A stretch of DNA of 64,000 nucleotides from Sequoia sempervirens. Lineage: Eukaryota; Streptophyta; Pinopsida; Cupressales; Cupressaceae. The notes below the pieces were generated by a model, which was not told where the DNA came from, made no database searches, and was given only the letters and a program-made list of their open reading frames with translations. Location of the stretch: assembly GCA_007258455.2 (NCBI GenBank), contig VDFB02000001.1:11884754-11948753 (forward strand), given 5' to 3'. A program made the position numbers and the translations under genes. Within the stretch, counting starts at the first letter, position 1, and each line of letters starts with the position of its first letter. Shown here in pieces: positions 34,301-45,105 of the stretch.

Positions 34301-34546
34301 ATTTGCAAAAACTTTAGCAAGTGTTGTTCCTTATTAACCATTCATTAGAGAGCCCCTTTAGCTCATCAATTGATAAGTAGGAGGTATTTTCCATGAACCA
34401 AATTATGATATTGCTATCAAGATTCAACTGTGTAGTTTCAAATAAAACTCATTGCCCATGTTTCATGAGTAGTGGTTCACAAGAATCCATCTCTCATGAT
34501 AATAAATGATCCACTTAATGCTCATTTAATCTAGGTGATTCTCATA

Positions 34547-34659
34547 GAGGTGAAGCACTGGGCCTTCACAGGAGGTCACCCATCTCAATACTACTCTAGC
34601 TCAAGCGTGCTTAACCACATATTTCTCTCTAAGGTTAAACCCACTTACCTTGCAACCTC
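34547..34659 (-). pseudogene. 5S rRNA-like sequence, unit 2
   Basis: 113 bp. Carries GATGGGTGACCTCCTGTGAAG (C-box region) with one change from the usual CCTGGGAAG. Confidence 0.8.
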
Positions 34660-34910
34660 ATTTGAAAAAACTTCAACAATTGTTGTGTCTTATGAAGCAT
34701 TCATCATAGAGCCTTTTTTAGCTCATCAATTGATAAGTAGGAGGTATTTTCCACAACAAGTCAAATTATGATATTGCTATTAGGATTCAACTGTGTAGTT
34801 TCGAGTCAAACTCATTGACCCATCTTTCATGAGTAGTGGTTCACAAGAACCCATCTCTCATGATAATGAATGTTCCAATTAGCACACATTGCATCTAGGT
34901 GATGCTCATA

Positions 34911-35023
34911 GAGATGAAGCACTGGGCCTTCCCAGGAGGTCACCCATCCCAGTACTACTCCAGCTCAAGCACGCTTAACCATAGAGTTCTCTCCAAGGTT
35001 AAACCCACTTAGCTTGCAACCTC
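34911..35023 (-). pseudogene. 5S rRNA-like sequence, unit 3 (best preserved)
   Basis: 113 bp. GGTTAAGCGTGCTTGAGC, TAGTACTGGGATGGGTGAC and CTCCTGGGAAG are all close to canonical plant 5S. Confidence 0.85.
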
Positions 35024-35273
35024 ATTTTCAAAATCTTCAGCAAGTGTTGTGCCTTATGAACCATTCATTATAAAACCCCTTTAGTTCATCAATTGATAAG
35101 TAGGAGGTATTTTCCACAGCGAGTCAAATCTTGATATTGCTATCAGGATTCAACTATGTAGTTTCAAGTCAAACTCATTGACCCATGTTTCATTAGTAGT
35201 GGTTCACAAGAACCCATCTCTCATGATAATGAATGGTCCACTTGCAACTCATTGCATCTAGGTGATGCTCACA

Positions 35274-35386
35274 GAGGTGAAGCATTGGGCCTTCCCGGGA
35301 GGTCACCCATCTCAGTCTTACTTCAGCTCAAGCACGCTTAACCACAAAGTTCTCTCCAAGGTTAAACCCACTTAGCTTGCAACCTC
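35274..35386 (-). pseudogene. 5S rRNA-like sequence, unit 4
   Basis: 113 bp. A-box region canonical (GTTAAGCGTGCTTGAGC); the intermediate element is changed (AAGACTGAG for AGTACTAGG). Confidence 0.8.
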
Positions 35387-35451
35387 ATTTGCAAAACCTT
35401 TAGCAATTATTGTGCTTTATGAACCATTCATTATAGAGCCCCTTTGCAAAT

Positions 35452-35564
35452 GAGGTTGCAAGATAAGTGGGTTTAACCTTGGAAAGAACTTTTTGGTTAA
35501 GCATGCTTGAGCTAGAGTAGTACTAGGATGGGCGACCTCCTGGGAAGGCCCAGTGTTTCACCTC
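35452..35564 (+). pseudogene. 5S rRNA-like sequence, unit 5
   Basis: 113 bp, first unit after the inversion; its upstream spacer is cut to a few bases. It carries an internal TTTTT (GAACTTTTTGGTTAAG), a pol III stop signal not seen in the other units. Confidence 0.8.
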
Positions 35565-35814
35565 TATGAGCATCACCTTGATGCAATGAGTGGTAAGTGG
35601 ACCATTCATTATCATGAGATATGGGTTCCTGTGAACCACTACTCATGAAACATGGGTCAATGAGTTCAACTCGAAACTACATAGTTGAATCCTGATAGCA
35701 ATATCATAATTTGACTCATTGTGGAAAATACCTCCTACTTATCAATTGATGAGCTAAAGGGGCTCTATAATGAATGGTTCATAAGGCACAACACTTGTTC
35801 AAGGTTTTGAAAAT

Positions 35815-35927
35815 GAGGTTGCAAGCTAAGTGGGTTTAACCTTGGAGAGAACTTTGTGGTTAAGCACACTTGAGTTGGAGTAGTATTAAGATGGGTGACC
35901 TCCCGAGAAGGCCCAGTGCTTCACCTC
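35815..35927 (+). pseudogene. 5S rRNA-like sequence, unit 6
   Basis: 113 bp. GTTAAGCACACTTGAG and GATGGGTGACCTCCCGAG retained with a few transitions. Confidence 0.8.
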
Positions 35928-36177
35928 TATGAGCATCACCTAGATGCAATGAGTGCTAAGTGGACCATTCATTATCATGAGAAATGGGTTCTTGTGAACC
36001 ATTACTCATGAAACATGGTTCAATGAGTTTGACTCGAAACTACACAGCTGAATCTTGATAGCAATATCATAATTTGACTCATTGTGGAAAATACCTCCTA
36101 ATAATCAATTGATGAGCTAAAGGGGCTCTATAATGAATGGTTCATAAGGCACAACACTTGCCAAAGGTTCTGAAAAT

Positions 36178-36290
36178 GAGGTTGCAAGCTAAGTGGGTTT
36201 AACCTTGGAGAGAACTCTATGGTTAAGCGCACTTGAGCTAGAGTAGTACTGGGATGGGTTACCTCTCAGGAAGGCCCAGTGCTTCACCTT
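36178..36290 (+). pseudogene. 5S rRNA-like sequence, unit 7
   Basis: 113 bp. GTTAAGCGCACTTGAGC and TAGTACTGGGATGGGTTAC retained; the closing ACCTC is ACCTT. Confidence 0.8.
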
Positions 36291-36467
36291 TGGGAGCATC
36301 ACCTAGATGTAATGAGTGCTAAGTGGACCATTCATTATCATGAGAGATGGGTTCTTGAGAACCACTACTCATGAAACATGGGTCAACGATTTTGACTCAA
36401 AATTACACTGTTGAATCCTTATAGCAATATCATAATTTGACTCGCTCTGGAAAATACCTCCTACTTA

Positions 36468-36480
36468 TTAACCAAATAGT
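36468..36480 (+). repeat. 13-bp target duplication, right copy
   Basis: Identical to 34031-34043. Confidence 0.85.
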
Positions 36481-36760
36481 GTTTGACACCATGGTAAAGT
36501 ATTTCACAAAGGAATTTTTCTAAAAGTTAGATTATCTCATTAATGAAATTGGAAAGGCCATTGCTAAATTCATGCTACATACTAAAGTTAGTTTGGAAAG
36601 AATGAATAACATGGCCCTTGTCTCTTGAGAATTGATGAAGTGGGTAATTGACGGGCTTATAGAAGAAATCGATAGGAATGTGTAATTAAGCATAATTAAT
36701 AAAGAGAACCTTATTGTCAAATTTTCAGGCTTGTAGAATTATCACACTACTAAAGTCCTA
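36481..36760 (+). pseudogene. Continuation of the decayed coding-like sequence
   Basis: With the 5S cluster removed, the plus-strand frame runs ...KLVNQI-V-FDTMVKYFTKEFF, then stop, then KLDYLINEIGKAIAKFMLHT and on to stop codons at ~36627 and ~36682. The stops are CAA>TAA and CGA>TGA type. It is charged and helix-rich; the family was not recognised. Confidence 0.45.
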
Positions 36761-38087
36761 GAGTGATTCATTTCAGACATGTTGCATACTTGGAATGTGT
36801 AGGAGGGAATGCATAGTTACACAAATTTATAGAGGGGCCTATTTCTATTATTTATCTATTATTTTTTTATAATTTCCATTTTAGAGACATTTGGATTTTA
36901 ATTATCCTACTTAAATTTATTTCCCAAGAATTAGCTTACATATAAGTGGTGGTATTTGAACTATTAAAATATAAATAAATTTAGATAATTAGAACAGATT
37001 TAGAATTGTGATATTACTTAATTTTTCTTGGCAACATATAGTTATCTTCTTATCTTTTCATGTGTGTGGAGTGAGTATGGAGAATTGAACATGATCCCTA
37101 AAGTTCAAGTATATATAATGATAGAATAATCAACTGTTTGGGTTATTTATGTGATAATCTTGTGCATGATCTTATGGTGGTGTAGTGTCGTAAAATTGCA
37201 CCCTCTTACAATTTCACTTACACTTTTTCAAAGTTTTTAGTGTCCATTCCCTTAGTATTTGTGTAGGCTCATTTTATCCCTTGCATCAACCTTTTCCTTC
37301 TTAGGATGCTCATGACCCCTTTTCAGCAACTACCTATGTGTGCTAGCTTTGCGTCAAACCTTGTGCTTTCCTTGTTCTCATTGTTTTTTAGCATGATTGT
37401 TTTGGACACTAGCATGTCATGCAGATGCTTGTGTGTTGAGCTAGTGTCCCACGACATTTCAATGTTCAAATGGTCATTTTTGAGGCTCTTTCCACTTGTC
37501 ACTTACCTTTTTCGATGGTAATGGCTTGGGATGCCTTTTAATAGCTCGAGAACCCTCTTTTCCCTCATATTCTCTCTTTAAAAGTGGTCTTTTGAATTCA
37601 TTTGGTCTTCTTGGGTTCTCTCTTGAAATCTCTTTTGCTTCTTGGACATTCTTTCTTTATTTTCTCACTCTCTCCAACTTGCACAACTCTCTTGCTTGCT
37701 ATAGTGGTCTCAAGCTATTACACATTCTCTACAAGTCTCCTGACTCTCACAACCCTCCCTTTATCTCTCTCTCTCTTTGGCTTCCTCAAGCCTTGTAGGT
37801 GATATATATTTTTTGTCTTGTTCTTTGAGCATCTTGGGATTTCTCACATCCCTTGTTTATGCATTTGTCTATCTCATCTATTTATCTATTTCATTGTCTA
37901 TTATTTTCTCTATTTGTCTATATGGTTGTCCATAGAGATGGAAAAACTGAAACGGGGGTTTGACTAAGGCAAGCCCCTAAACAACCCCAACAATTTTCCT
38001 TGATCTTATGTGTGAAGGTATTGAAGATATTCATTTTCTAGAGGCTTAATAGCTTGGTTAGTTGTGAGTGCATTCTTTTTGTCTTCC
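36761..38087. other. No clear gene
   Basis: Short frames at 37306-37521 and 37496-37802 are hydrophobic, T/C-rich and overlap each other in two frames; I see no support for coding. This is the sequence outside the left end of the inverted LTR copy. Confidence 0.4.
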
Positions 38088-40452
38088 TGTTATCATAGGG
38101 ATTTGCACCTACTTGCAAGGATGAAAAGCTCTGCAATCCCATGTAAAATTGGACTAATTTCAAGTTGTGTGTACCATATTGTGAAACTAGACCTCCAAAT
38201 TATGGGTTGGCTCCCCTTTTGATTCTCCTAGAAACTATTGAATTATAAGGAAAAGGGTGAGAAAGATTGACTGAAAATGTAAACTAAATCGATTCTAGGA
38301 GGTGATTGCACCAAATATGATTATCTAATGGCAAATTAATTCACAATTGAAAACTCAGGGAATACCTTACACAACTCATTAATTTCAATCTTATGAAAAA
38401 AATGTTTCAAAGGAAGGCTAATTAACCTTTTCTAGAAGGAAATAGATGCTTCACAACTTGAAACTGATAACTGCATGCACAACCTAAGACCTGAAACTTG
38501 ATTGCATCCAAGAATTTGTAATAATGAAAGAGACAAGATTTAAAGGTTTTGATTAATAAAACACATTAAACCTCATCAAATCAATCATTTATTGCATAAA
38601 CTCAATTACAAGAAGGTAAAATTTTATATCCTTAAGCCAACAAAAGGAGAAACTGCAATGAAAATAACAGAAAAATAACTTGTAAAACCTGTTGTTGTAT
38701 ATTAAACTGTCATAAAAGTGAGTTATAAATCTCTTCTCTCTCAAAATCAAGAGAGTAAAAGTCAAGAACCAAGGAAAAAAGACTAATTCTTTTCCTTATA
38801 TACAACAAATGGCTTCAAAAATCCAAGAGGAGATAAATGAGATTAAAATATTTGAACTGTGAAGCCATCCATGAGCAAAAGAAAAACTGTATGAAAATCG
38901 GACCCACCAATGCTATAAACTGAGCTTAAACAACTCAAAACTCCATGTCACAATGTATATAACTGAACTACATCTTAAAATTGATCATGAATTCATGGAG
39001 GTGGCACTAAAAGTAATCTAAAAGTAAAAATATCTTCCTCAAATGCCTCTCATGAGCAAAAGAGAAAATGCATGAAAAGAGGTCACATAACTGATGATAA
39101 CTGCAAAAATAAGTGGTCAAACTCCACCTCTCAAAGTGTATGATCAAAATATCCTATGAACTAGCGTGAAACTAAGGTAATCTATCAAGAATATCCATAA
39201 TTTGCATGATTGGACCTTTAGTTGGCTTTCACTTATATTTCTTGCATGGATTTAAAAAGGTAATCTTTTAATTAAATATTAAAGGTAATCATTTAATGAT
39301 TATTTTAATATTTAATATCTATTAACTTCACCTTTATTACATGTTTAAATATTAAAGTAATAATAACATTAACTTTAATATTTAATTGATATTTGCTATT
39401 CTTCAACTCCATGTAATAAGCATAAGTGAAGATCAACTCAACCTTTCAAAATCAAAAGAAAACTTTGAAAGTCAAACTTAAAACCTCACGGGCCCCTCAT
39501 ACATTATTAGGTCGATTTATAAGTCAAGACCATGGAAATGATTAAAATGAAATGATCATTTGGAAAACAAAGTCAAAAATTAAACTCATCAGCTTAGGGA
39601 TTTTTTGGTAAAAGGCATCAAACCCTAAAATCACTTCATTTTTCTTTTGAGTTTTGGAGAAAATAGAGAAAACTACTGCGTCGCCATGCCTGGGTAGGGT
39701 TTGGAGTTTGAAACCACACATTTTCAGCCTGATTCATGTTGATTTCTTGAGATATTCTATAGAAAAAAGCATGGTAAGTGCTTTTCATCACAAAACTGGG
39801 CATTTCTCCATTTTTGAAGCACTTTTTGAGCCTCTAGGCCACGGCCATAATCATTTTTCTAATGTATTTTTATTTGTGAATTGTTCTGTTGATTCCCTTT
39901 CTCTATTTCTAGCCACCATGGTTATACTGAGCTTGAGCTTTGGAATGCTTTTCTGCTAGAGATTACGTGGTATGCTCATCTTTGCACATCCTACACTTTG
40001 TGTTTGTAATAGAAAAGAAAACAAAAACTTCTTTATTTCTCTATATATTTTGGATTTCATTTGTTCCATATTACCTTAATAACTTGCAGAAAGAAAGACC
40101 CTTTGGTTTACTCGTGCTTTCACATTCCCTCTATATCTGACAGTCACAGCCTTTCAATGGTCGTTTTGGGTCTTCTATTTTATGAAAATGACAAAAACAA
40201 ATCTCTTGCTTTTCAGAAAAATATGCAAGTTCTCCATTGTTTTGAAACTGAGATTTTATGCAAAACCCATGTGTGTTTATGTTTTAGGCTACGATTTCTT
40301 TGTTAGTTTACAAGAAAATATTAACCTTTGTTCCTTCACCTATATTTTTCTTCTGCAAAGCCCTAGTTTCATTTTCTGGGTGAAAGAAAACAAAAGAAAA
40401 CTCCTCATAAAATAGTGGGTTTTGACAAACCATACTAACTGCAAAGTATTCC
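38088..40452 (-). repeat. Minus-oriented LTR copy of a Tat/Ogre-like Ty3 element
   Basis: About 2.36 kb. Its reverse complement matches 42945-45105 (inner ~2.2 kb) and 47346-47493 (outer 150 bp), roughly 85-90% by eye. The minus-strand end at 38088 falls at ACA, the same point at which the other copy meets a primer site. Here no primer site follows, so this copy behaves like a 3' or solo LTR. A frame at 39654-39959 (plus) has a counterpart in the other arm (43141-43719, minus). Confidence 0.7.
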
Positions 40453-41030
40453 ATTTAACTTTCTCTGTAAGTGCTTAAAATATTTTTCTCCTTTCTGGCC
40501 TATAAACCCAAGAGTTTAATAACTGAAATCATAGCTGAAATTCTTATTTTAGATATTTCCTATGTATATATGACTTTTTGGGTTGCACTTTAGCAAATAC
40601 TCTGGAAGCTTTCTCTTTCAGTGCAAGAAAATGTATTACCATTTTGATTTTTCTTGATAGGCAATATATTTCTCCTCTATATTTTTGATCTCATTTGTTT
40701 TCTACACTGTGGTCATATTGCTCTCTTTTGCATTCTTGACTTGCTAATTGCCTCCTTTGCATTGCTTTGAAGCATCTTTTGTAGATGAACTCTTTCTTTG
40801 CTTTAAAGCATCTGGTAAGCATTGTCATTCCCTTTTCTAAATATTTTCTTACATATTCAAGTACTCTGGAAAACTATGATGCATTATGACTGCGATTGTG
40901 TTTGTATGATATTATGTTAGTAACCATCACCAATTCCCTTGACTGCCTGTGACTGTTTGATTTTATCTTCATATATATTCACCTGTAGCTTTACTTTGAA
41001 TGCGTAGGGTTAGAGAACCCTTGCATATAT
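40453..41030. other. Spacer between inverted LTR and pol fragment
   Basis: No gene recognised. It may hold the rest of the LTR or host DNA. Confidence 0.35.
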
Positions 41031-41815
41031 ATTGTGTGAAAAGCATGCAAAACCAGTGAGACAAAAGAAAAGGCCACTGAATCCCAAGCTGGAAAACCTT
41101 ATGAAAACATAGTTAAACAAGTTGGTTGAAGGTAGTATTATCTTTCTAATAAAGCATACCTCTTGGGTTTCCAACTTGGTGCCTATCAGGAAGAAGAGTA
41201 GAGAGATAAGGTTGTGTGTGGATTTTCATGATCTAAACAGAGCTTCACTCAAAGATCACTATCCACTACCTTCAATGGAGCAGATATTGCAAGTCATTTC
41301 AAGTTCAGAAAGGTTCTCATTGTTGGATGGTTATTCAGGGTATAACCAAATTCTAGTTAAAGAGGAAGATCAGTACAAAATGGCCTTTACCACCAAGTGG
41401 GGTACTATGGCTTACAAAAAGATGCCCTTTGGATTGTCTAATGTAGGGGAAATGTTTCAAAGAGCAATGGATATGGCCTTTCAAGGCCTTATTAATAAGT
41501 TTTTTCTGGTATATTTAGATGATATTACTATGTTTTCAAAGAAAATTGATGAACACTTTGTGCATTTAATGTAGATCTTTGAAAGATTTAGAGAGTATGG
41601 GGTGTCACTAAACCCCAAAAAGAGCATTTTTTTAGTCCATGAAGGAAAGCTTTGGGTCATATTGTTTCAAAGCATGGTATCACTATTGACCCAGAAAGAA
41701 TCACTACAAATTTAGGTTTACCCTTGCCTGCACATAAGAAAGGTTTGCAGAGTTTTCTAGGCAGGATTAACTTTGTTAGGAGATTCATTCCTAACATCGC
41801 AACTTTGTTATAGCC
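41031..41815 (+). pseudogene. Reverse transcriptase fragment, Tat/Ogre-like
   Basis: Starts in the segment just before RT (KPVRQKKRPLNPKLENLMKT), then a stop, then LNKLVEGSI. The palm motifs are clear: VPIRKKSREIRLCVDFHDLN, LDGYSGYNQILVKEEDQ, MPFGLSNVGEMFQRAM and catalytic YLDDITMFS at ~41510. A stop at 41572 and frame changes near 41640 follow. Gag and protease are missing upstream; a matching piece that ends at the same point of the polyprotein sits at 47659-51118. Confidence 0.85.
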
Positions 41816-41825
41816 ACTTACAGCC

Positions 41826-42407
41826 ATGTTGAAGAAAAACATTCAATTGAATTGGACAAAGGAAGGTAAGAACAGTTTTGAAAAAATTAAAGAGGCACTT
41901 GCTACAGCCCCAACACTTATAAATCCAAATTTTAATAAAGATTTCATATTATATGCGTTTGGAAGTGTTGATACAATTTCAGCCATGCTCTGTCATCAAA
42001 ATGAAGAAGGATTAGAGCTACCTTTGGCTTTCTTTAGTCAAGTTTTGCATGATTATGAAGCTAGATATTCATTTGTAGAGAAGCATGATTTAGATGTAGT
42101 AAGAATCCTTAAAAAGTTTAGGCATATGTTGTCAAATAATAAAATATTGTTGTTGGTCGCACATCCAACAGTCAAATATTTTCTGCTCAACAAAGACATT
42201 AATGATAAGAGAGCAAGTTGGATCACAAAAGTGATGGAGTACGACATTGAAATTAAAGTCAAAAAGATGGTTAGAGGAAAAGGCCTATGTGAACAGCTTG
42301 TTGTTAATGAAGAAAATAGCCAAACAGTTGATCAGCAAGCTGAAACAGTGCTTAATAATGTGGAATCAGTTGTTTCTCCAGTTACAACAGCGAATTGGAT
42401 TCAATAG
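41826..42407 (+). pseudogene. RNase H fragment, Tat/Ogre-like
   Basis: Opens with LKKNIQLNWTKEGKNSFEKI, the RT-RNase H junction typical of plant Ty3 elements. RNase H follows from ATAPTLINPNFNKDFILYAF to SQVLHDYEARYSFVEKHDLD and the VAHPTVKYFL segment. The first catalytic Asp region reads YAFGSVDTIS. The open stretch is 193 codons, ending in TAG. Confidence 0.8.
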
Positions 42408-42944
42408 ATGGTACATTATCTGCATACGAGTGACTGTCCTAAAGGTTTAGATAGGTCCAAACGAGGGTATTATAGGCTTCAATCCATTCCTTTTGTTGTA
42501 ATTGATGGATTTTTGTACAAAAAAGATTATAATAATGTTTTGCTCAAATGTGTAGAACTAGAACAGATTGAGAAAGTTTTGCAAGAATTTCATGACGAGC
42601 CATCTGGAGGCCACTTTGCACCAAGAACAATAGCTCTGAAGATAATGAGAGTTGGGTATTATTGGCCTGAATTGTTTAAACATGCTCATGCTTATGTTAG
42701 AAAATTTAACAGTTGTGTAGTATTTGTAGGAAAATAGAAGCTTGTAGCTCTGCCTTTATATCCAATTCAAGTGGAACATCCCTTCGGCAAGTGGGGATTA
42801 GACTTTATTGGTCAAAAGTCATATATACACAAGAAATATCTAAAATATAGATTTTATCTATGGTTTCAGTTATTAAGCTCTTGGGTTTATAGGCTAGAAA
42901 TGAGCGGAATATTAAATAAAGCACTTATAGAGCAAGTTAAAGAA
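42408..42944 (+). pseudogene. Integrase N-terminal half (broken)
   Basis: Zinc-finger region: FHDEPSGGHFAPRTIALKIM, then GYYWPELFKHAHAYVRK, then NSCVVFVG. The second Cys of the finger (CxxC) appears lost (CVVF). A TAG follows at 42735. After it, VEHPFGKWGLDFIG carries the first catalytic Asp. From ~42830 the frame no longer matches integrase, and at ~42945 the sequence switches to the LTR. The missing C-terminal half lies at 46569-47345 on the other strand. Confidence 0.78.
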
Positions 42945-45105
42945 AATACTTTGCAGTTAGTATGGTTTGTCAAAACCCACTATTTTATGAGGAGTTTTCT
43001 TTCACCCAGAAAATGAAACTAGGGCTTTACAGAAGAAAAATCCAGGTGAAGGAACAAAAGCTCATTATTTTCTTGTAAAGTAACAAAGAAGTCGTAGCCT
43101 AAAACATAAACACACATGGGTTTTGCATAAAATCTCAGTTTCAAAATAATGGAGAACTTGCATATTTTTTCTGAAAAGCAAGAGATCTATTTTTGTCATT
43201 TTCATAAAATAGAAGACCTAGAATGACCATTGAAAGGTCGCGACTGTCTGATATAGAGGGAATGTGAAAGCATGAGTAAACCAAAGGGTCTTTCTTTCTG
43301 CAGGTTATTGAGCTAATATGGAACAAATGAAATCTAGAATATATAGAGAAATAAAGAAGTTTTTTCTTTTTTGTTCTGTTACAAACACAAAGTCCAAGAT
43401 GTGCAAAGATGAACATACCACGTAATCTCCAACAAAAAAGCATTCCAAAGCTCAAGCCCAATATAATCATGGCAGCCAAAAATAGAGAAAGGGCATCAAC
43501 AAAACAATTCACAAAAAAATGATTATGTTTGTGGCCTGGAGGCTCAGAAAGTGCTTTGAAAATGGAGAAATTCCTAATTTTGTGATGAAAAGCACTTAAC
43601 ACGGTTTTTTCTGCAGAATATCTCAAGAAATTGACATGAATTAGGCTGAAAATGCGAGGTTTCAAACTCCAAACCCTACCCAAGCATGGTGGCGCAACAA
43701 TTTTCTCTATTTTCTCCAAAACTCAAAAGAAAAATGAAGTGATTTTAGGGTTCGATGCCTTTTACCAAAAAATCCCTAAGTTGATGAGTTTAATTTTTGA
43801 CTTTGTTTTCCAAATAATCATTTCATTTTAATCATTGCCATGGTCTTGACTTATAAATCGACCTAATAATGTATAGGGGGCCCATGAGGTTTTAAGTTTG
43901 ACTTTCAAAGTTGTCTTTTAATTTTGAAAGGTTGAGTTCATCTTCACTTATGCTTATTGCATGGAGTTGAAGAATAGGAAATATCAATTAAATATTAAAG
44001 GTAATGTTATTACTTTAATATTTAAACATGTAATAAAATGTGAAGTTAATAGATATTAAATATTAAAATAATCATTAAATGATTACCTTTAATATTTAAT
44101 TAAAATATTGCCTTTTTAAATCCAAAGTGAAAGCCAACTGAAGGTCCAATCATGAAAATTATGGAGATTCTTGACAGATTACCTCAGTTTCACACCATTT
44201 CATAGGATATTTTGATCATACACTTTGAGAGGTGGAGTTTGGCCACTTATTTTTGTAGTTATCATCAGTTATGTGACATATTTTCATGCATTTTCTCTTT
44301 TGCTCATGAGAGGCATTTGAGGAAGATATTTTTTACTTTCAAATTACTTTCAATGCCACCTCCATACTTTCATGATCCATTTTAAGATGCAATTCAGTTA
44401 TATACATTGTGATATGGAGTTTTGAGTTGTTTAAGCTCAATTTATAGCATTGGTGGGTCCTATTTTCATGCAATTTTGCTTTTGCTCGTGGATGGCTTCA
44501 CAGTTTAGATATTTTAATCTCAGTTATCTCCTCTTGGATTTTTGAAGCCCTTTATTGTATATAAGGAAAAGACTTAGTCTTTTTTTCCTTGGTTCTTGAC
44601 TTTTACTCTCTTGATTTTGAGAGAGAAGAGATTTGTAACTCACTTTTATGGCAATTTAATATAAAGCAGTAGGTTTTACGAGTTAGTTTTTTGTTATTTT
44701 CATTGCAATTTCTCCTTTTGTTGGCTTAAGGATATAAATTTTTACCTTCTTGTAACTGATTTTATGTAGTAAATGATTGATTTGATGAGGTTTAAGGTGT
44801 TTTATTAATCAAAACCTTTAAATCTTGTCTCTTTCATTATCACAAATTATTGGATCCAATCAAGTTTCAAGTCTTATGTTGTGCATGCAGTTATCAGTTT
44901 CAGGTTGTGAAGCATTTGTTTCCTTCTAAAAAAGGTTAATTAGCCTTCCTTTGAAACATTTTTGTCATAAGATTGTAATTAATGAGTTGTGTAAGGTATT
45001 TCATGAGTTTTTAATTGTGAATTAATCTTTCATTGCAGGCATTATAGTCATATTTCAATTGTTCCTCCTAAGGGAATATTGACTCTTTCTTAGCAAAATG
45101 TTGTT
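42945..45105 (+). repeat. Plus-oriented LTR copy, inverted relative to 38088-40452
   Basis: Reverse complement of the left arm. Contains the 192-codon minus-strand frame 43141-43719, which has no independent support. Near 45080-45105 it diverges, and its last ~150 bp lie at 47346-47493, so 2.2 kb has been inserted or shuffled into it. Confidence 0.7.

Larger units (their letters stand above)
34031..36480. mobile_element. Seven-unit 5S-rRNA-derived repeat cluster with 13-bp TSD
   Basis: The block lies between two copies of a perfect 13-bp direct repeat, TTAACCAAATAGT (34031-34043 and 36468-36480). Inside are seven ~362-bp units (landmark spacings 359, 364 and 363 in the left group, 362 and 363 in the right group). 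Each has a 113-bp sequence colinear with plant 5S rRNA plus a ~250-bp unique spacer. Units 1-4 lie on the minus strand, units 5-7 on the plus strand, with the switch at ~35445. A 13-bp duplication fits LINE/SINE-type (target-primed) insertion better than the 4-6 bp of LTR elements. The 5S-in-a-repeat design otherwise recalls Cassandra miniature LTR elements. The origin is undecided. Confidence 0.85.

Noticed and set aside
34188..36290. Functional 5S rRNA genes
   Set aside because: All units share changes in positions important for 5S, none has a T-run just downstream, and one has an internal TTTTT. They are treated as 5S-derived repeats.
37306..37802. Hydrophobic ORFs as membrane protein
   Set aside because: Two overlapping frames in T/C-rich sequence with equal 'protein' character; most likely composition, not coding.
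43141..43719. 192-codon minus-strand ORF as a gene
   Set aside because: It lies inside an LTR copy, runs antisense to it, and the matching frame in the other arm is broken. No motif supports it.
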